Shown: piece after piece, positions 1-8,852 of the stretch | Numbering within the stretch: the first letter of the stretch is position 1 | Layout: the number at the start of each line of letters is the position of its first letter | NCBI GenBank assembly: GCA_016209525.1 | Contig: JACQWK010000652.1 | Coordinates: 1 to 51,585 of the forward strand | Source of the DNA: Verrucomicrobiota bacterium | Lineage (GTDB): Bacteria; Verrucomicrobiota; Verrucomicrobiia; Limisphaerales; SIBE01 | Direction of reading: 5' to 3' | Length of the DNA: 51,585 nucleotides | The notes under the pieces: generated by a model | What the model was told of the DNA's origin: nothing | Seen by the model: the letters and a program-made list of their open reading frames with translations, nothing else | The model's database searches: none | Made by a program: the position numbers and the translations under genes

Positions 1-57
1 GACGCACGGCGAACTCGCAGGCGAGACGCCTGCGCTACCGACAACCGGTGGATGCAC
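1..57. repeat. End of a palindromic element cut by the window edge
   Basis: These bases are the reverse complement of 21650-21706 with only two mismatches that I can count, so this is the terminal part of the same repeat family. The rest of the copy lies outside the window. Bases 58-156, up to the first gene, hold nothing else I recognise. Confidence 0.75.
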
Positions 58-156
58 TGTAATGAACCGATTAATGAGTCTTGGCTAGCATCACCTGGCA
101 ATTTGCACTACTGATCGCCTCGGTCTTTTGCGGCTTAACTTCTTTTTCGAGGCTGA

Positions 157-684
157 ATGTTGCTAGATCGTTTTGCTCTCTGGCTCGCTCAGGGTTTTGG
201 GCTGGGTCGCGTCCCTCGCGCACCGGGGACGGCCGGCTCGATCGCCGGGCTCCTCTGGTTCGGAGTTCTGGTGCTGGTGCCGAGCGCCTCTTGCTTTTTC
301 TCAGGACTCGTTTTGAGCCTGCTGGTCTCGGTCGCAATCACCGGCCGAGCCGAAGAACTTCTCGCTCAAAAGGACCCCAATTCAGTCGTCCTGGACGAGA
401 TCGTCGCCATTCCGGTGTGTTTTGCCGGCTGGATGACGATGCTTTGGGCGCACCTTGGCCATTGGCCGGCCGGCGCTCACGTCCTCAGAGTTGATCGGTG
501 GCCAGAGGTCGTCGGAATACTGGTTGCTTTTCGAGTCTTTGACATTCTGAAACCGTGGCCGGTGCGGCAAGTTCAGCGCCTGCGAGGCGGTTGGGGCATC
601 ACGTTGGATGACCTTCTCGCGGCCTTTTACGTCAATCTTTGCGTTTTAGCGTTATACCTGGCGCGGCCAGCTTGGTTGAGCTGA
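157..684 (+). CDS. pgpA: Phosphatidylglycerophosphatase A
   Basis: This membrane phosphatase removes the phosphate from phosphatidylglycerophosphate to give phosphatidylglycerol. The 175-residue protein has the PgpA signatures in order: an N-terminal PRAPGTAGS segment (about residues 20-28), LDEIV near residue 79, and the C-terminal block FRVFDILKPWP followed by GGWGITLDD, whose acidic residues are expected to bind metal. Hydrophobic stretches fit three or four membrane segments. The ATG at 157 is preceded by GAGG at 149-152, which supports this start. It stands alone: a repeat-filled gap follows. The length is normal for the family. Together with pssA and psd near 28 kb it makes three phospholipid genes in the window, but they are not one operon. 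Confidence 0.93.
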   Translation: MLLDRFALWLAQGFGLGRVPRAPGTAGSIAGLLWFGVLVLVPSASCFFSGLVLSLLVSVAITGRAEELLAQKDPNSVVLDEIVAIPVCFAGWMTMLWAHLGHWPAGAHVLRVDRWPEVVGILVAFRVFDILKPWPVRQVQRLRGGWGITLDDLLAAFYVNLCVLALYLARPAWLS

Positions 685-1125
685 ACCATGAGTCATCCTC
701 ACGCATTTTGCGTGGAAATGATCATGCTGGGACTGCCTGGGGCTTCTCCATGAACCTCAAGGTGGGGTGAGACTCCTGTCGAGCCCTGGCATTATTTCGG
801 GCAAAAAAGTCAGGGCTCGACGGGAGTCTCGCCCCACCGATTGGCTGGTTTATGGTCCCAATGCGCGCCCTTTGGGCTTGGGGGCTTTCCATGAACCGCC
901 TGATTGGAGCGCGGGCGGGCTCGCCCGCGAGTTTCTCGCCCTGGTCCGAAAGTGCGGGCGAGCCGCCCGCGCTCCGGGCTAATCCTCGGTTCATGGTCGC
1001 AATGCGCGCGGCAACCGCCTGGGAGTTCATCATGAACCAACCCACCCCTGCCCCTCCTAGGAGGGGAACTAGAATGGGCTTGCGGTGTGCTTGACTCTTA
1101 GCGCCCTTGCTCATCAAAGTTCGGC
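685..1125. repeat. Composite array of palindromes in a 441-bp gene-free stretch
   Basis: Two palindromes sit in tandem within related linkers. The first (761-838) has 30-bp arms at 761-790 and 809-838. The second (907-974) has GC-rich arms at 907-928 and 954-974. Each lies between a CCATGAACC-like box on the left (near 749 and 888) and a box resembling TGGTCCCAATGCGCGC on the right (near 853 and 993). The first palindrome and its flanks recur inverted at 6590-6726. No protein-coding gene is supported here. Confidence 0.8.
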
Positions 1126-2214
1126 GTGGAAACCGAATATAGAGCGAGCGCGGTTCAAGCCGGCGAAAGTTCGCGAACGTTCCAGGGCCGGCTGCGGATC
1201 TTCCGGGAGAGCCTCCAGTTCGAATACGACGGCGGACGAGTGGAAATGCCCTTGGCGGAGCTCCGAGTGCGATTGGGGGGACACAATTCGGAGCATGTCT
1301 TCTTCGAGCACAGGCAGCAGCCAAACTGGTCCATCTACACCGCCGAGAGGAGCATTCTGCAACACGAAACATTGCGCCGCCACTCTGCTCTGGCTGAGCA
1401 GCTCCAAGGACTGCAAAAGAAGTCTTGGCCTGGCCGAAGCATGGCCGTCGCCGGCGCCGTAGTTCTCCTCATTTTTGTGCTGATGTTGGCGGTGGCGTTC
1501 GGCAATAAAGCCCGCGTCGTGCGTTATCTCGCGTTCAAGATTCCGGTCTCGGCGGAGATCAACCTTGGGAATTCCTTGATCGAGCAGGTAAAGCGGCAAG
1601 GGAAATTGCTGAACGATTCCCGGCTCGAGGCCAAATTGAACACGATCACGGCGCGATTGCTGCCGGCCGTCGCCGGGACGGAGTACCGCTTTCAATTTCA
1701 CATTCTGGATGACACGAACGTCAATGCCTTCGCTCTTCCAGGCGGCAATGTGGTCGTTCTCTCCGGACTATTGAACGCCGCGGGCCGGTCCGAAGAAATC
1801 GCAGGCGTGCTGGCGCATGAGATCGCGCACGTCACCGAGCGGCACGGTTTCCGGAAGATCATCGACGCGGCGGGCCTCTCGTTGATTGTTCAGACGTTGT
1901 TCGGTGATGCCGGCGGCCTGATGGCGCTGATCGCCGACAGCTCGGAGTTTCTTTTGCGCCAGAAATACTCCCGCGACTTCGAGCGCGAGGCCGATGACGT
2001 GGGTTGGAGGTATCTCGTCGCGGCCCAGATTGACCCGCGGGGCCTGACGGAATTCTTCCGCAAGTTGATGGAGCATGAGAAGTCCGGCCTGGCGATTCCA
2101 GGACTGCTCAGCACGCATCCTGCGACCGTGGAAAGAATCCGGCGCCTGGAACGGAAATGGGAACAGACTGCGGACAAGTCCGGCTTCGTGGCGCTGGGCG
2201 GAACAGGTCCATAG
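1126..2214 (+). CDS. Membrane-bound M48 family zinc metallopeptidase
   Basis: A 362-residue protein with a soluble N-terminal region (1-100), a single membrane segment at about 106-126, and a C-terminal M48 peptidase domain. The catalytic zinc motif HEIAH is at residues 231-235 and the third ligand is probably Glu288 in EREADD, a typical HtpX/Oma1-like arrangement. M48 enzymes usually degrade misfolded membrane or periplasmic proteins; the substrate here is unknown. The start is a GTG at 1126 without a strong ribosome binding site, so the N-terminus is uncertain. The N-terminal domain resembles nothing I can name. The gene is monocistronic, with a MITE-like element directly downstream. Confidence 0.88.
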   Translation: METEYRASAVQAGESSRTFQGRLRIFRESLQFEYDGGRVEMPLAELRVRLGGHNSEHVFFEHRQQPNWSIYTAERSILQHETLRRHSALAEQLQGLQKKSWPGRSMAVAGAVVLLIFVLMLAVAFGNKARVVRYLAFKIPVSAEINLGNSLIEQVKRQGKLLNDSRLEAKLNTITARLLPAVAGTEYRFQFHILDDTNVNAFALPGGNVVVLSGLLNAAGRSEEIAGVLAHEIAHVTERHGFRKIIDAAGLSLIVQTLFGDAGGLMALIADSSEFLLRQKYSRDFEREADDVGWRYLVAAQIDPRGLTEFFRKLMEHEKSGLAIPGLLSTHPATVERIRRLERKWEQTADKSGFVALGGTGP

Positions 2215-2269
2215 ACACCGGGAGGATGCTTCCAACGTCGGGCAGGCTTCCGGGCCGCCTCTCACAGAC

Positions 2270-2423
2270 AGGGCTGCATCAAGCTCTTCATCCTCTCCCC
2301 GCGAGGAACGAGTGGGGAGAGGACCGAGGAGAGGGGTACCAATAAACACGCGCCGCCTCTCCCCGACCCTCTCCTCCATCCGATGGAGGAGAGGGAGGAT
2401 TCGATGAGCTTGATGCACCCCGG
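2270..2423. mobile_element. 154-bp MITE-like element, copy 1
   Basis: The element starts and ends with inverted repeats (core TGCATCAAGCT at 2275-2285 and its complement ending at 2417) and is strongly self-complementary inside. It is flanked by a perfect 10-bp direct repeat, TCTCACAGAC, at 2260-2269 and 2424-2433, as expected of a target-site duplication. Two more copies of exactly the same length lie at 24059-24212 and 44090-44243. It carries no coding capacity. Confidence 0.85.
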
Positions 2424-2495
2424 TCTCACAGACCACCTGAACAAACGGGTGTTGAAACGCCGGAGGGGGCCAAGGTATAAAGTGACGCTTTCGCA

Positions 2496-4367
2496 ATGAT
2501 GACGACAAGTCTTGAGCCAGGTTTCCGGCAGGGCAGCGCGCCGAGCGGCGTGAATATTCTGGGGATTTCTGCCTTTTACCATGACAGCGCGGCCTGCCTG
2601 GTTCAGGACGGGAAAATCATCGCCGCAGCTCAGGAGGAACGGTTCACACGGAAGAAGCATGACGCCTCGTTTCCAAAACATGCGGTGGCGTATTGCCTGC
2701 GCGCCGGCGGGCTCACCGCGCGCCAACTCCCAATCGTGGCATTTTACGAGAAACCGTTCCTAAAATTTGACCGTATCCTCCATTCGTATCTTGCCTGCGC
2801 GCCGTTGGGCATCCGCTCGTTCTTGAAGGCGATCCCGCTCTGGATCAAAGAAAAAATTTGGATGAAGGAGCTGATCAAACGGGAGCTGGATTATGAGGGC
2901 ACCGTGGTTTTCCCCGAGCACCACGAATCCCATGCGGCCTCCGCCTTTTTCCCTTCACCTTATCAAGAGGCCGCCTTCCTCACCGTGGATGGCGTGGGCG
3001 AATGGACAACAACCAGCTTTGGTTTTGGGAAGGACAATCGCGTTCAGATCCAGGCGGAGATTCATTTTCCGCATTCCATCGGGCTGCTTTATTCGGCCTT
3101 CACTTATTACACCGGGTTCCGGGTGAATTCCGGCGAGTACAAGCTGATGGGTCTTGCCCCCTACGGCGAGCCCAAATTCAAGGAACTCATTCTCAAAGAA
3201 CTGATCGACTTGAAAGAGGACGGCTCATTCAAGTTGAACATGCGCTACTTCGACTACTGCGTGGGTCTAAGGATGATCAACCGGAACTTCGAAATGCTTT
3301 TCGGCGGGCCGCCTCGCAAACCGGAATCCCGCCTGACACAGCGGGACATGGATCTGGCCGCGTCAATCCAGGAAGTCACCGAAGAAATCCTTTTTCGAAT
3401 GGCGCGGCACGTCCGTCGGCAAACCGGGCAAAGGAATCTCTGCCTGGCCGGCGGCGTCGCCCTGAATTGCGTCGCCAACGGACGCATTTTGCGCGAGGGC
3501 GTATTCGACAACATTTGGATTCAGCCGGCGGCAGGCGATGCGGGCGGCGCATTGGGCGCCGCGCTATTGACTTGGCACCAGTATCTGGAACAGCCGCGGC
3601 TGGCCGATGGAATGAAGGATAGCCAGCGGGGATCCTACCTTGGCCCGAGCTACAGCCGCGACGAGATCCGGGACTTCCTCGCCAAACAGAACGTGTCTTT
3701 TACGGAGTTGGCCGAAGACTCGGTTCCAGAGGCGGTCGCTGACCTCATTGCCGCCGGGAAAGTCATCGGATGGTTCCAAGGGCGGATGGAATTTGGCCCG
3801 CGCGCGTTGGGAGGGCGATCGATCATCGGGGATGCCCGTTCTTCTGAGATGCAGGAAATCATGAACCTCAAGATCAAGTTCAGGGAAAGTTTTCGGCCGT
3901 TCGCGCCGACGGTCTTGAGAGAACGGGTCTCGGATTATTTTGAGCTGGATCGGGAAAGCCCGTACATGCTGCTGGTGGCCCCCGTCGCTGCCTCGCGCCG
4001 GCTTGAGTTGAGCGAGACGCAAGAGAAGCTTTTCGGCCTGGAGAAACTCCTCACCCTGCGCTCGACCATTCCCGCGGTCACGCACGTCGATTACTCGGCC
4101 CGGGTGCAGACCGTCACCGACGAGGACAATCCCATCTACTACCGCATGATTCGGAAGTTCGAGGAGAAGTATGGATGTCCGGTGATCATCAACACTTCGT
4201 TCAATGTGCGCGGCGAACCGATCGTTTGCAGCCCGGAGCATGCTTATCTTTGCTTCATGCGGACGAACATGGATTATCTGATTCTGGGCAACTTCCTCCT
4301 CGAAAAGAAGGATCAGAAGCCATTGGATAAAGACATCGATTGGCTGAAAGAGTTTGAACTGGACTAA
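2496..4367 (+). CDS. Carbamoyltransferase (NodU/CmcH family)
   Basis: A 623-residue protein of the carbamoyltransferase family that moves a carbamoyl group, via carbamoyl-adenylate, onto a hydroxyl of a sugar or secondary metabolite. Near the N-terminus is the family motif GISAFYHDSAA (about residues 23-33), followed by HHESHAASAFF near 148, which belongs to the Kae1-like metal- and nucleotide-binding domain. The C-terminal carbamoyltransferase domain shows GPRALGGRSIIGD and the FRPFAPTV segment. The length is normal. It is followed 2 bp later by an SxtJ-like gene and then by an SGNH hydrolase and a DUF5989 peptide, a set that recurs in bacterial polysaccharide clusters. The likely acceptor here is a surface glycan; this is inference from context. 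The carbamoyl donor would need carbamoyl phosphate synthase, half of which is encoded at 21.9 kb. Confidence 0.93.
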   Translation: MMTTSLEPGFRQGSAPSGVNILGISAFYHDSAACLVQDGKIIAAAQEERFTRKKHDASFPKHAVAYCLRAGGLTARQLPIVAFYEKPFLKFDRILHSYLACAPLGIRSFLKAIPLWIKEKIWMKELIKRELDYEGTVVFPEHHESHAASAFFPSPYQEAAFLTVDGVGEWTTTSFGFGKDNRVQIQAEIHFPHSIGLLYSAFTYYTGFRVNSGEYKLMGLAPYGEPKFKELILKELIDLKEDGSFKLNMRYFDYCVGLRMINRNFEMLFGGPPRKPESRLTQRDMDLAASIQEVTEEILFRMARHVRRQTGQRNLCLAGGVALNCVANGRILREGVFDNIWIQPAAGDAGGALGAALLTWHQYLEQPRLADGMKDSQRGSYLGPSYSRDEIRDFLAKQNVSFTELAEDSVPEAVADLIAAGKVIGWFQGRMEFGPRALGGRSIIGDARSSEMQEIMNLKIKFRESFRPFAPTVLRERVSDYFELDRESPYMLLVAPVAASRRLELSETQEKLFGLEKLLTLRSTIPAVTHVDYSARVQTVTDEDNPIYYRMIRKFEEKYGCPVIINTSFNVRGEPIVCSPEHAYLCFMRTNMDYLILGNFLLEKKDQKPLDKDIDWLKEFELD

Positions 4368-4369
4368 CT

Positions 4370-4789
4370 ATGATCCGCCAAGAAATTGCGCAACTCGACA
4401 CGAGCGCCTCGAACCTGCGACGATTTGGTTTTGTCGTTGGCGGCGTTCTGACTCTGCTGGGAGGCTGGTTTCTCTGGCGTGGCAAGGCCGTCGGGCCGTG
4501 GTTTTTGGCGCCGGGTTGCGCGCTTGTCCTTCTGGGGGCCGCCGTTCCGAAAAGCTTGCGAGGGGTGTATGTCGTCTGGATGAGCCTGGCCTTCGCTCTG
4601 GGGTTGGTCGTTTCGACGACGCTCCTGACCGGCTTCTTTTACTTGGTTGTTACGCCGGTCGGCCTGGCAGCTCGTTTTTTCGGCAAGGACTTTCTGGATC
4701 GGCGATTTGAGCCGGGCCGCGCCAGCTATTGGATTCCCCGAACGGCGTGCCGGCCTGCGGTGAAGAAGGATTACGAGCAGCAGTTTTGA
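4370..4789 (+). CDS. SxtJ-like small membrane protein
   Basis: A 139-residue protein with three or four hydrophobic segments (about residues 20-37, 43-60, 65-100) and a polar C-terminal tail. It matches the SxtJ type, named from the saxitoxin cluster, where such genes accompany carbamoyltransferases. The biochemical role is not known; a membrane partner for the carbamoyltransferase is a reasonable guess. The start codon is 2 bp after the carbamoyltransferase stop, so the two are almost certainly co-transcribed and probably translationally coupled. A short palindromic repeat (4837-4899) separates it from the next gene of the module. Confidence 0.85.
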   Translation: MIRQEIAQLDTSASNLRRFGFVVGGVLTLLGGWFLWRGKAVGPWFLAPGCALVLLGAAVPKSLRGVYVVWMSLAFALGLVVSTTLLTGFFYLVVTPVGLAARFFGKDFLDRRFEPGRASYWIPRTACRPAVKKDYEQQF

Positions 4790-4836
4790 CCATCATGGGA
4801 GAAGTGATTCCAAGAAGCCTTCTAATTGGGACGAAT

Positions 4837-4899
4837 GCCCCTCGCCCCATCCCTCTCCCCATCGGATGGGGAGAGGGTGTCCGTAGGACGGGTGAGGGG
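4837..4899. repeat. 63-bp palindromic repeat, inverted copy at 45660-45722
   Basis: A GC-rich hairpin with a CTCCCCATCGGATGGGGAG core and CCCTC/GAGGG outer arms. The same sequence occurs in inverted orientation at 45660-45722 with a few differences. Here it lies between the SxtJ-like gene and the SGNH hydrolase gene. Confidence 0.75.
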
Positions 4900-4952
4900 A
4901 CTCTCGAAGACTGCGTTTGGAGCACTTGATTTCATCCTAATCGTACGTTGGA

Positions 4953-5981
4953 GTGAAGCCGCGTTTTCGCAATCTGCTGAAGAATCTCTGTCTCTCGGCG
5001 GCGAGCTTGCTGATCTTCGTGGCGCTTCTGGAGGGGGCCCTGCGTCTCTGTGGATATGGGAACGTTGAGGTTTACAGTCCGGATCCCCTTCTTTATTGGC
5101 GGCTCAAGCCGAATCAAAATTGCTTCACTAAGATCAATCATCAGCCGGTTCGGGTGAATTCGCAGGGAACACGCGGTCCGGAGTTCGCGGCGGCCAAGCC
5201 GACCGACACCGTTCGGATCCTTTCGCTGGGCGATTCCAGGACCTTCGGTTGGGGCTTGAGCGAAAAAGAATGTTATTCCGAAGTCCTCGGCCGTCTGCTG
5301 CAGGAGAAGGCGGGCCGCCTGCCCAAGATCGAGGTCATCAACGCGGGGGTGAACGGATGGTCCTATTCGCAAATGCACGTTTACTTTCGGGAAGTGGCCC
5401 TCCGCTACCACCCGGATTTGGTCATTTTGGGGGAAGCCAATCTTTATACGCAGTTCACCGAGCACAACAGCCCCGAGTTTGTCCGAAAATTCATGACACG
5501 CGTACGGCTGAAGAATCTGCTGCGGCGGTGCGCCCTTTATCACTTCGTGGTGGAAGTCCAACTGAAGGAGTTCTATGAGCGGTATCGGACCCGGTTTATT
5601 CCAGTGGACCCTCAGCGGGATGCGCTCTTTAAGGCGGAGCAACAGGAGGACCCTTATGGCGTGTTCCGCGAAGCGATGGAATCGCTCTGCCAGGTCGCGC
5701 GGACAAACGGTGTGAAGCCCGTGCTGCTCTACCTTCCGATGCTCACCGACCTCCAATCAACCAACCCGGCTCCTCTCTTCAGGATCAAGTCTGAAGTGAG
5801 TCGGCGGTTGAAGGTCCCTTTGGTAGATCTCAGTTCAGAGCTCCGAACCAACGGAAAAGCCCTTTACTTGGAGGGTGATCCTGTTCATCTTAACGCCGAA
5901 GGTAACGAGTTAATCGCGCGGAAGCTTTTCCAAACAGTGAGCGAGCAGTTATTTGACAATCCATCAGCAATCCGGCATTAA
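4953..5981 (+). CDS. SGNH/GDSL-like hydrolase, membrane anchored
   Basis: A 342-residue protein with an N-terminal membrane anchor or signal (residues 7-30) and an SGNH hydrolase fold. The nucleophile block reads LSLGDSRTFGWG, the second block GVNGWS, the Asn of block III may lie in LGEANLY, and the C-terminal catalytic pair is in EGDPVHLNAEG. SGNH proteins in polysaccharide clusters commonly add or remove acyl groups on sugars outside the membrane. It lies between the SxtJ-like and DUF5989 genes, so it probably belongs to the carbamoyltransferase module. The start is a GTG at 4953 with no clear spaced ribosome binding site; the hydrophobic N-terminus begins right after it, which supports the choice. 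Confidence 0.85.
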   Translation: MKPRFRNLLKNLCLSAASLLIFVALLEGALRLCGYGNVEVYSPDPLLYWRLKPNQNCFTKINHQPVRVNSQGTRGPEFAAAKPTDTVRILSLGDSRTFGWGLSEKECYSEVLGRLLQEKAGRLPKIEVINAGVNGWSYSQMHVYFREVALRYHPDLVILGEANLYTQFTEHNSPEFVRKFMTRVRLKNLLRRCALYHFVVEVQLKEFYERYRTRFIPVDPQRDALFKAEQQEDPYGVFREAMESLCQVARTNGVKPVLLYLPMLTDLQSTNPAPLFRIKSEVSRRLKVPLVDLSSELRTNGKALYLEGDPVHLNAEGNELIARKLFQTVSEQLFDNPSAIRH

Positions 5982-6071
5982 ATGCCTCTTTCCTCTCTTT
6001 GGATGAGGGGAAAGGGCGGCGAAATGCCGGGTGAGGGGTGCGCGTTTGCTTTTGAACTTCCGAGCGAGATT

Positions 6072-6230
6072 ATGAGCAAGATTTCTATCATCAAAGAATT
6101 TTGGGACTTTCTGAAAGTGCGGAAGAAATGGTGGCTGGCTCCGATCTTCTTGTTTTTGCTGGTGCTTGGATTCTTCCTCGTCTTGGCGAAAGGATCTGCG
6201 CTCGCTCCGTTCATCTATAGCTTGTTTTAA
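6072..6230 (+). CDS. DUF5989 family short membrane peptide
   Basis: A 52-residue protein that starts MSKISIIKEFW, continues with a basic patch (VRKKWW) and has one membrane segment at about residues 24-45. This pattern is typical of DUF5989 peptides, found next to SxtJ-like and carbamoyltransferase genes. The function is unknown. The ATG at 6072 is preferred over upstream in-frame codons because the conserved peptide begins there and the upstream in-frame part is repeat-like. It ends the carbamoyltransferase-SxtJ-SGNH-DUF5989 set. Confidence 0.82.
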   Translation: MSKISIIKEFWDFLKVRKKWWLAPIFLFLLVLGFFLVLAKGSALAPFIYSLF

Positions 6231-6819
6231 CCGGCCGGGTGCTTCCTGGAGATTCGGCCGGATGGGAAAAAGCCACAGTCTCAGGGGTTTTGACGACGCG
6301 GAAACAAGCCGCCCCCACCCTTGTCGGTCGAGCGTTATTTTCCCCTCACCCCGGCCTTCCCCCCACAGGAGAGGGAGGACCGTCCGCAGCACTTGGAAAG
6401 ACTGGCGGCTCCTGATGGGCAGACGCAGAAATGGCCATCCCCTCACCTCCGGGCCAGGGTGAAAACTCCCCGACATTTTGAACCGCATGGCGGCCTTGGA
6501 CAGGAGCGCCGGTTTCCGATCCGGCGCGATTCTCCATCAGCACCGATTCGCGCCGCGTCGGAGACCGGCGCAGCGATGTTCAGGGGCAGACACCAAGCAG
6601 TTCGTGCGCGTGTTGGGACCTTGAACCTGTTCCGCGGTGGGGCGAGACTCCCGTCGAGCCCTGACTTTCTTGCCCGAAATAATGCCAGGGCTCGACAGGA
6701 GTCTCGCCCCGCCTTGAGGTTCATGGAGAGGGGAAATGAGGCTGGTCGGATTCCACACGCATCGAAACCTCGCCCGTTGGGGGCGGGAATCCTGAGTCTC
6801 TTCGGCGCTTCAGCAAGCA
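6231..6819. repeat. Gene-free 589-bp stretch with two palindromes
   Basis: The stretch holds a degenerate copy of the GC-rich hairpin family near 6342-6380, a palindrome with arms at 6506-6528 and 6551-6571, and a second palindrome at 6636-6713 that is an inverted, near-identical copy of the one at 761-838. The linker between them (6572-6635) is related to the linker of the 685-1125 array, so both stretches look like the same modular repeat with different palindromes plugged in. I see no gene here. Confidence 0.75.
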
Positions 6820-8835
6820 ATGGACCGCGCTAATTTGGATCAATGGTGCGAGCGAGGCATTCTCGTCTTGGCTCTGGCCCTCCTGGTCTTCGGACCGGTG
6901 GCTGCCGGTGGCGTGGGCGGCCTTGAGTTCTCAGTCATCCTGGTTTTGGTGATCGGGATTGGGGCCTTGTGGCTCGCCCGCATTTGGCTCCAGGATAACT
7001 ATCGATTGCTCTGGCCGCCCGTCTGCTGGTGTGTCGTCGCGTTCACCGGCTACGCCATCCTCCGCTACCAGACCGCTGAAATCGAGTACGTCGCCCGCGT
7101 CGAATTGGTCCGGGTGCTGGCCTACGCCCTGCTTTTTTTCGCGGTCTTGAACAACCTTCACCGTCAGGAGACTACGCAAATCATCGTCTTCGTGGCGGTC
7201 TTCCTCGGGATGACGCTTTCGCTCTATTCGGTTTATCAATTCATTACGAACTCGCCCTATGTGTGGCACCTGCTCCGAGCGGAAATCAAGCCTGAGCAGT
7301 ACATGAAGCGCGCCACCGGAACATTCATCTGTCCGAACAACTTCGCCGGGTTTCTGGAAATACTCCTCCCTTTGGGTTTGTCATTCACTCTCAAAGGGCG
7401 ATTCCGGCCCACGACTCGGGTCCTTCTCGGCTACGCATCGCTCGCGATGCTCGCGGGCATCGGGGTGTCGCTCTCGCGCGGCGGGTGGCTGTCAGCCGGA
7501 ATCTCACTATTGATCTTCTTCATCGTCCTCCTCCGCTACAGAGACAGCCGCGTGCCTGCGATCGCTTTCCTGGCGTTGCTGGCGGGGCTGAGCATCGCTT
7601 TCTTCAAACAGGCTTATCATCCGAGCCAGCGGTGGCAGGAAATGTTTCGGGCTGAAGGAGGACTTTCCGACGTCCGTTTTCCCATCTGGCAAGCGGCGAC
7701 CGGCGTCTGGAAAGAACGTCCTTGGTTCGGAGCGGGTCCGGGCCACTTCGATCAGCGGTTCCCGCAATTTCGCCCGGAGACGGTGCAGGTGCGTCCGGAC
7801 CGAGTGCATAATGACTATCTCAATACTTTGGCCGATTGGGGGGTAGTGGGGGCCGGGTTGGTGGCGCTGGCCTGGTGCTTTCTATTCGCGGGGATCTTTC
7901 GGACTTGGCGTTTCGTCCAGCGCGCAGGGGAGTTCGTCGCCAAGCCGAGCAGCCGGGCGGCATTTGTTTTGGGAGGAGCGATGGGCTTGGTGGCGATCCT
8001 GATCCATTCCGCCATGGATTTTAACATGCACATTCCGGCCAATGCGCTGTTGACCGTGAGCTTGATGGCTCTCCTGACGGGCTATCTCCGATTTGCCACC
8101 GAGAAGCATTGGGTGACCACGAGTTGGATTTCGCGGACCGCATTGACGGCGGTCCTCTTGCTTGGCCTGAGCTATTTGGGCCAACAAGGCGCAAAACGCT
8201 CGGCCGAGCAACTTGCTTTGGATCGCGCCGACAATGCCCGGCGTTTGGTGCAACGGAAATCCGCGACTTACGCCGGCCTGTGGCGGAAGGCCGAAGCGAA
8301 ACCCGGCGAAGTTGACGTGGATTGGACGGTGCTGGATCGGCTTTCGTCCGAGATCCGCCAAGGGATGAAGGAAGAGATCGATTCGTTGAAACAGGCGCAC
8401 GCCGCGGACCCCTCCAATTTCGAGACGGCTTACAGGATCGGAGAAATCTTGAGGAATCAAAGTTGGCAAGGGGAGAGCGGTTACAAAGAACTGGCGCAAG
8501 ATGCCATGGAATGGTTCGCGAAAGGGATGTTCTTGAATCCTTACGGCGCGTATCCTTCGATGCGATACGGCATGTGTCTGCACCAGCTTGGCCGCGGCGC
8601 GGACGCGGAGCATTATTTCAAGCGCGCCGTGGAGCTCGATCCGAGAAGTTACTACGTTGTCGCGCACATGGGCTGGCACTATTACAAATTGGGGAACTTC
8701 AAAGAGGCTTCGCGCTGGTTCACCGAATCGCGGAGATTGTCGTCTTACGTTTGGCGGGACAATCCGCAAGACAATCCCATCGCCTGGAAGCATCTCGATT
8801 TGATCGGCAAACTGATGAAGGAATCCGATCGTTGA
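6820..8835 (+). CDS. O-antigen ligase/polymerase family membrane protein with C-terminal TPR repeats
   Basis: A 671-residue protein. Residues 1 to about 465 contain roughly a dozen hydrophobic segments and the O-antigen ligase (Wzy_C-like) pattern, with a large periplasmic loop around 285-335 containing GAGPGHFDQRFPQ and RVHNDYLNTLADWG, the typical histidine and arginine-rich ligase loop. The C-terminal part, from about 520 to 660, is soluble and carries two or three TPR-like helical pairs (for example HYFKRAVELDPRSYYVVAHM). Such proteins polymerise or ligate lipid-linked glycans. It probably acts with the second Wzy-like protein downstream. The TPR tail may bind other assembly proteins. The start ATG at 6820 has no evident ribosome binding site, and the gene lies just after a repeat-filled gap. 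Confidence 0.88.
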   Translation: MDRANLDQWCERGILVLALALLVFGPVAAGGVGGLEFSVILVLVIGIGALWLARIWLQDNYRLLWPPVCWCVVAFTGYAILRYQTAEIEYVARVELVRVLAYALLFFAVLNNLHRQETTQIIVFVAVFLGMTLSLYSVYQFITNSPYVWHLLRAEIKPEQYMKRATGTFICPNNFAGFLEILLPLGLSFTLKGRFRPTTRVLLGYASLAMLAGIGVSLSRGGWLSAGISLLIFFIVLLRYRDSRVPAIAFLALLAGLSIAFFKQAYHPSQRWQEMFRAEGGLSDVRFPIWQAATGVWKERPWFGAGPGHFDQRFPQFRPETVQVRPDRVHNDYLNTLADWGVVGAGLVALAWCFLFAGIFRTWRFVQRAGEFVAKPSSRAAFVLGGAMGLVAILIHSAMDFNMHIPANALLTVSLMALLTGYLRFATEKHWVTTSWISRTALTAVLLLGLSYLGQQGAKRSAEQLALDRADNARRLVQRKSATYAGLWRKAEAKPGEVDVDWTVLDRLSSEIRQGMKEEIDSLKQAHAADPSNFETAYRIGEILRNQSWQGESGYKELAQDAMEWFAKGMFLNPYGAYPSMRYGMCLHQLGRGADAEHYFKRAVELDPRSYYVVAHMGWHYYKLGNFKEASRWFTESRRLSSYVWRDNPQDNPIAWKHLDLIGKLMKESDR

Positions 8836-8852
8836 AACGCCGGCTGAACATC

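Noticed and set aside
685-1125. CRISPR-like array
   Set aside because: Repeats are palindromic and unequal with no regular spacers, and no cas gene is in the window.
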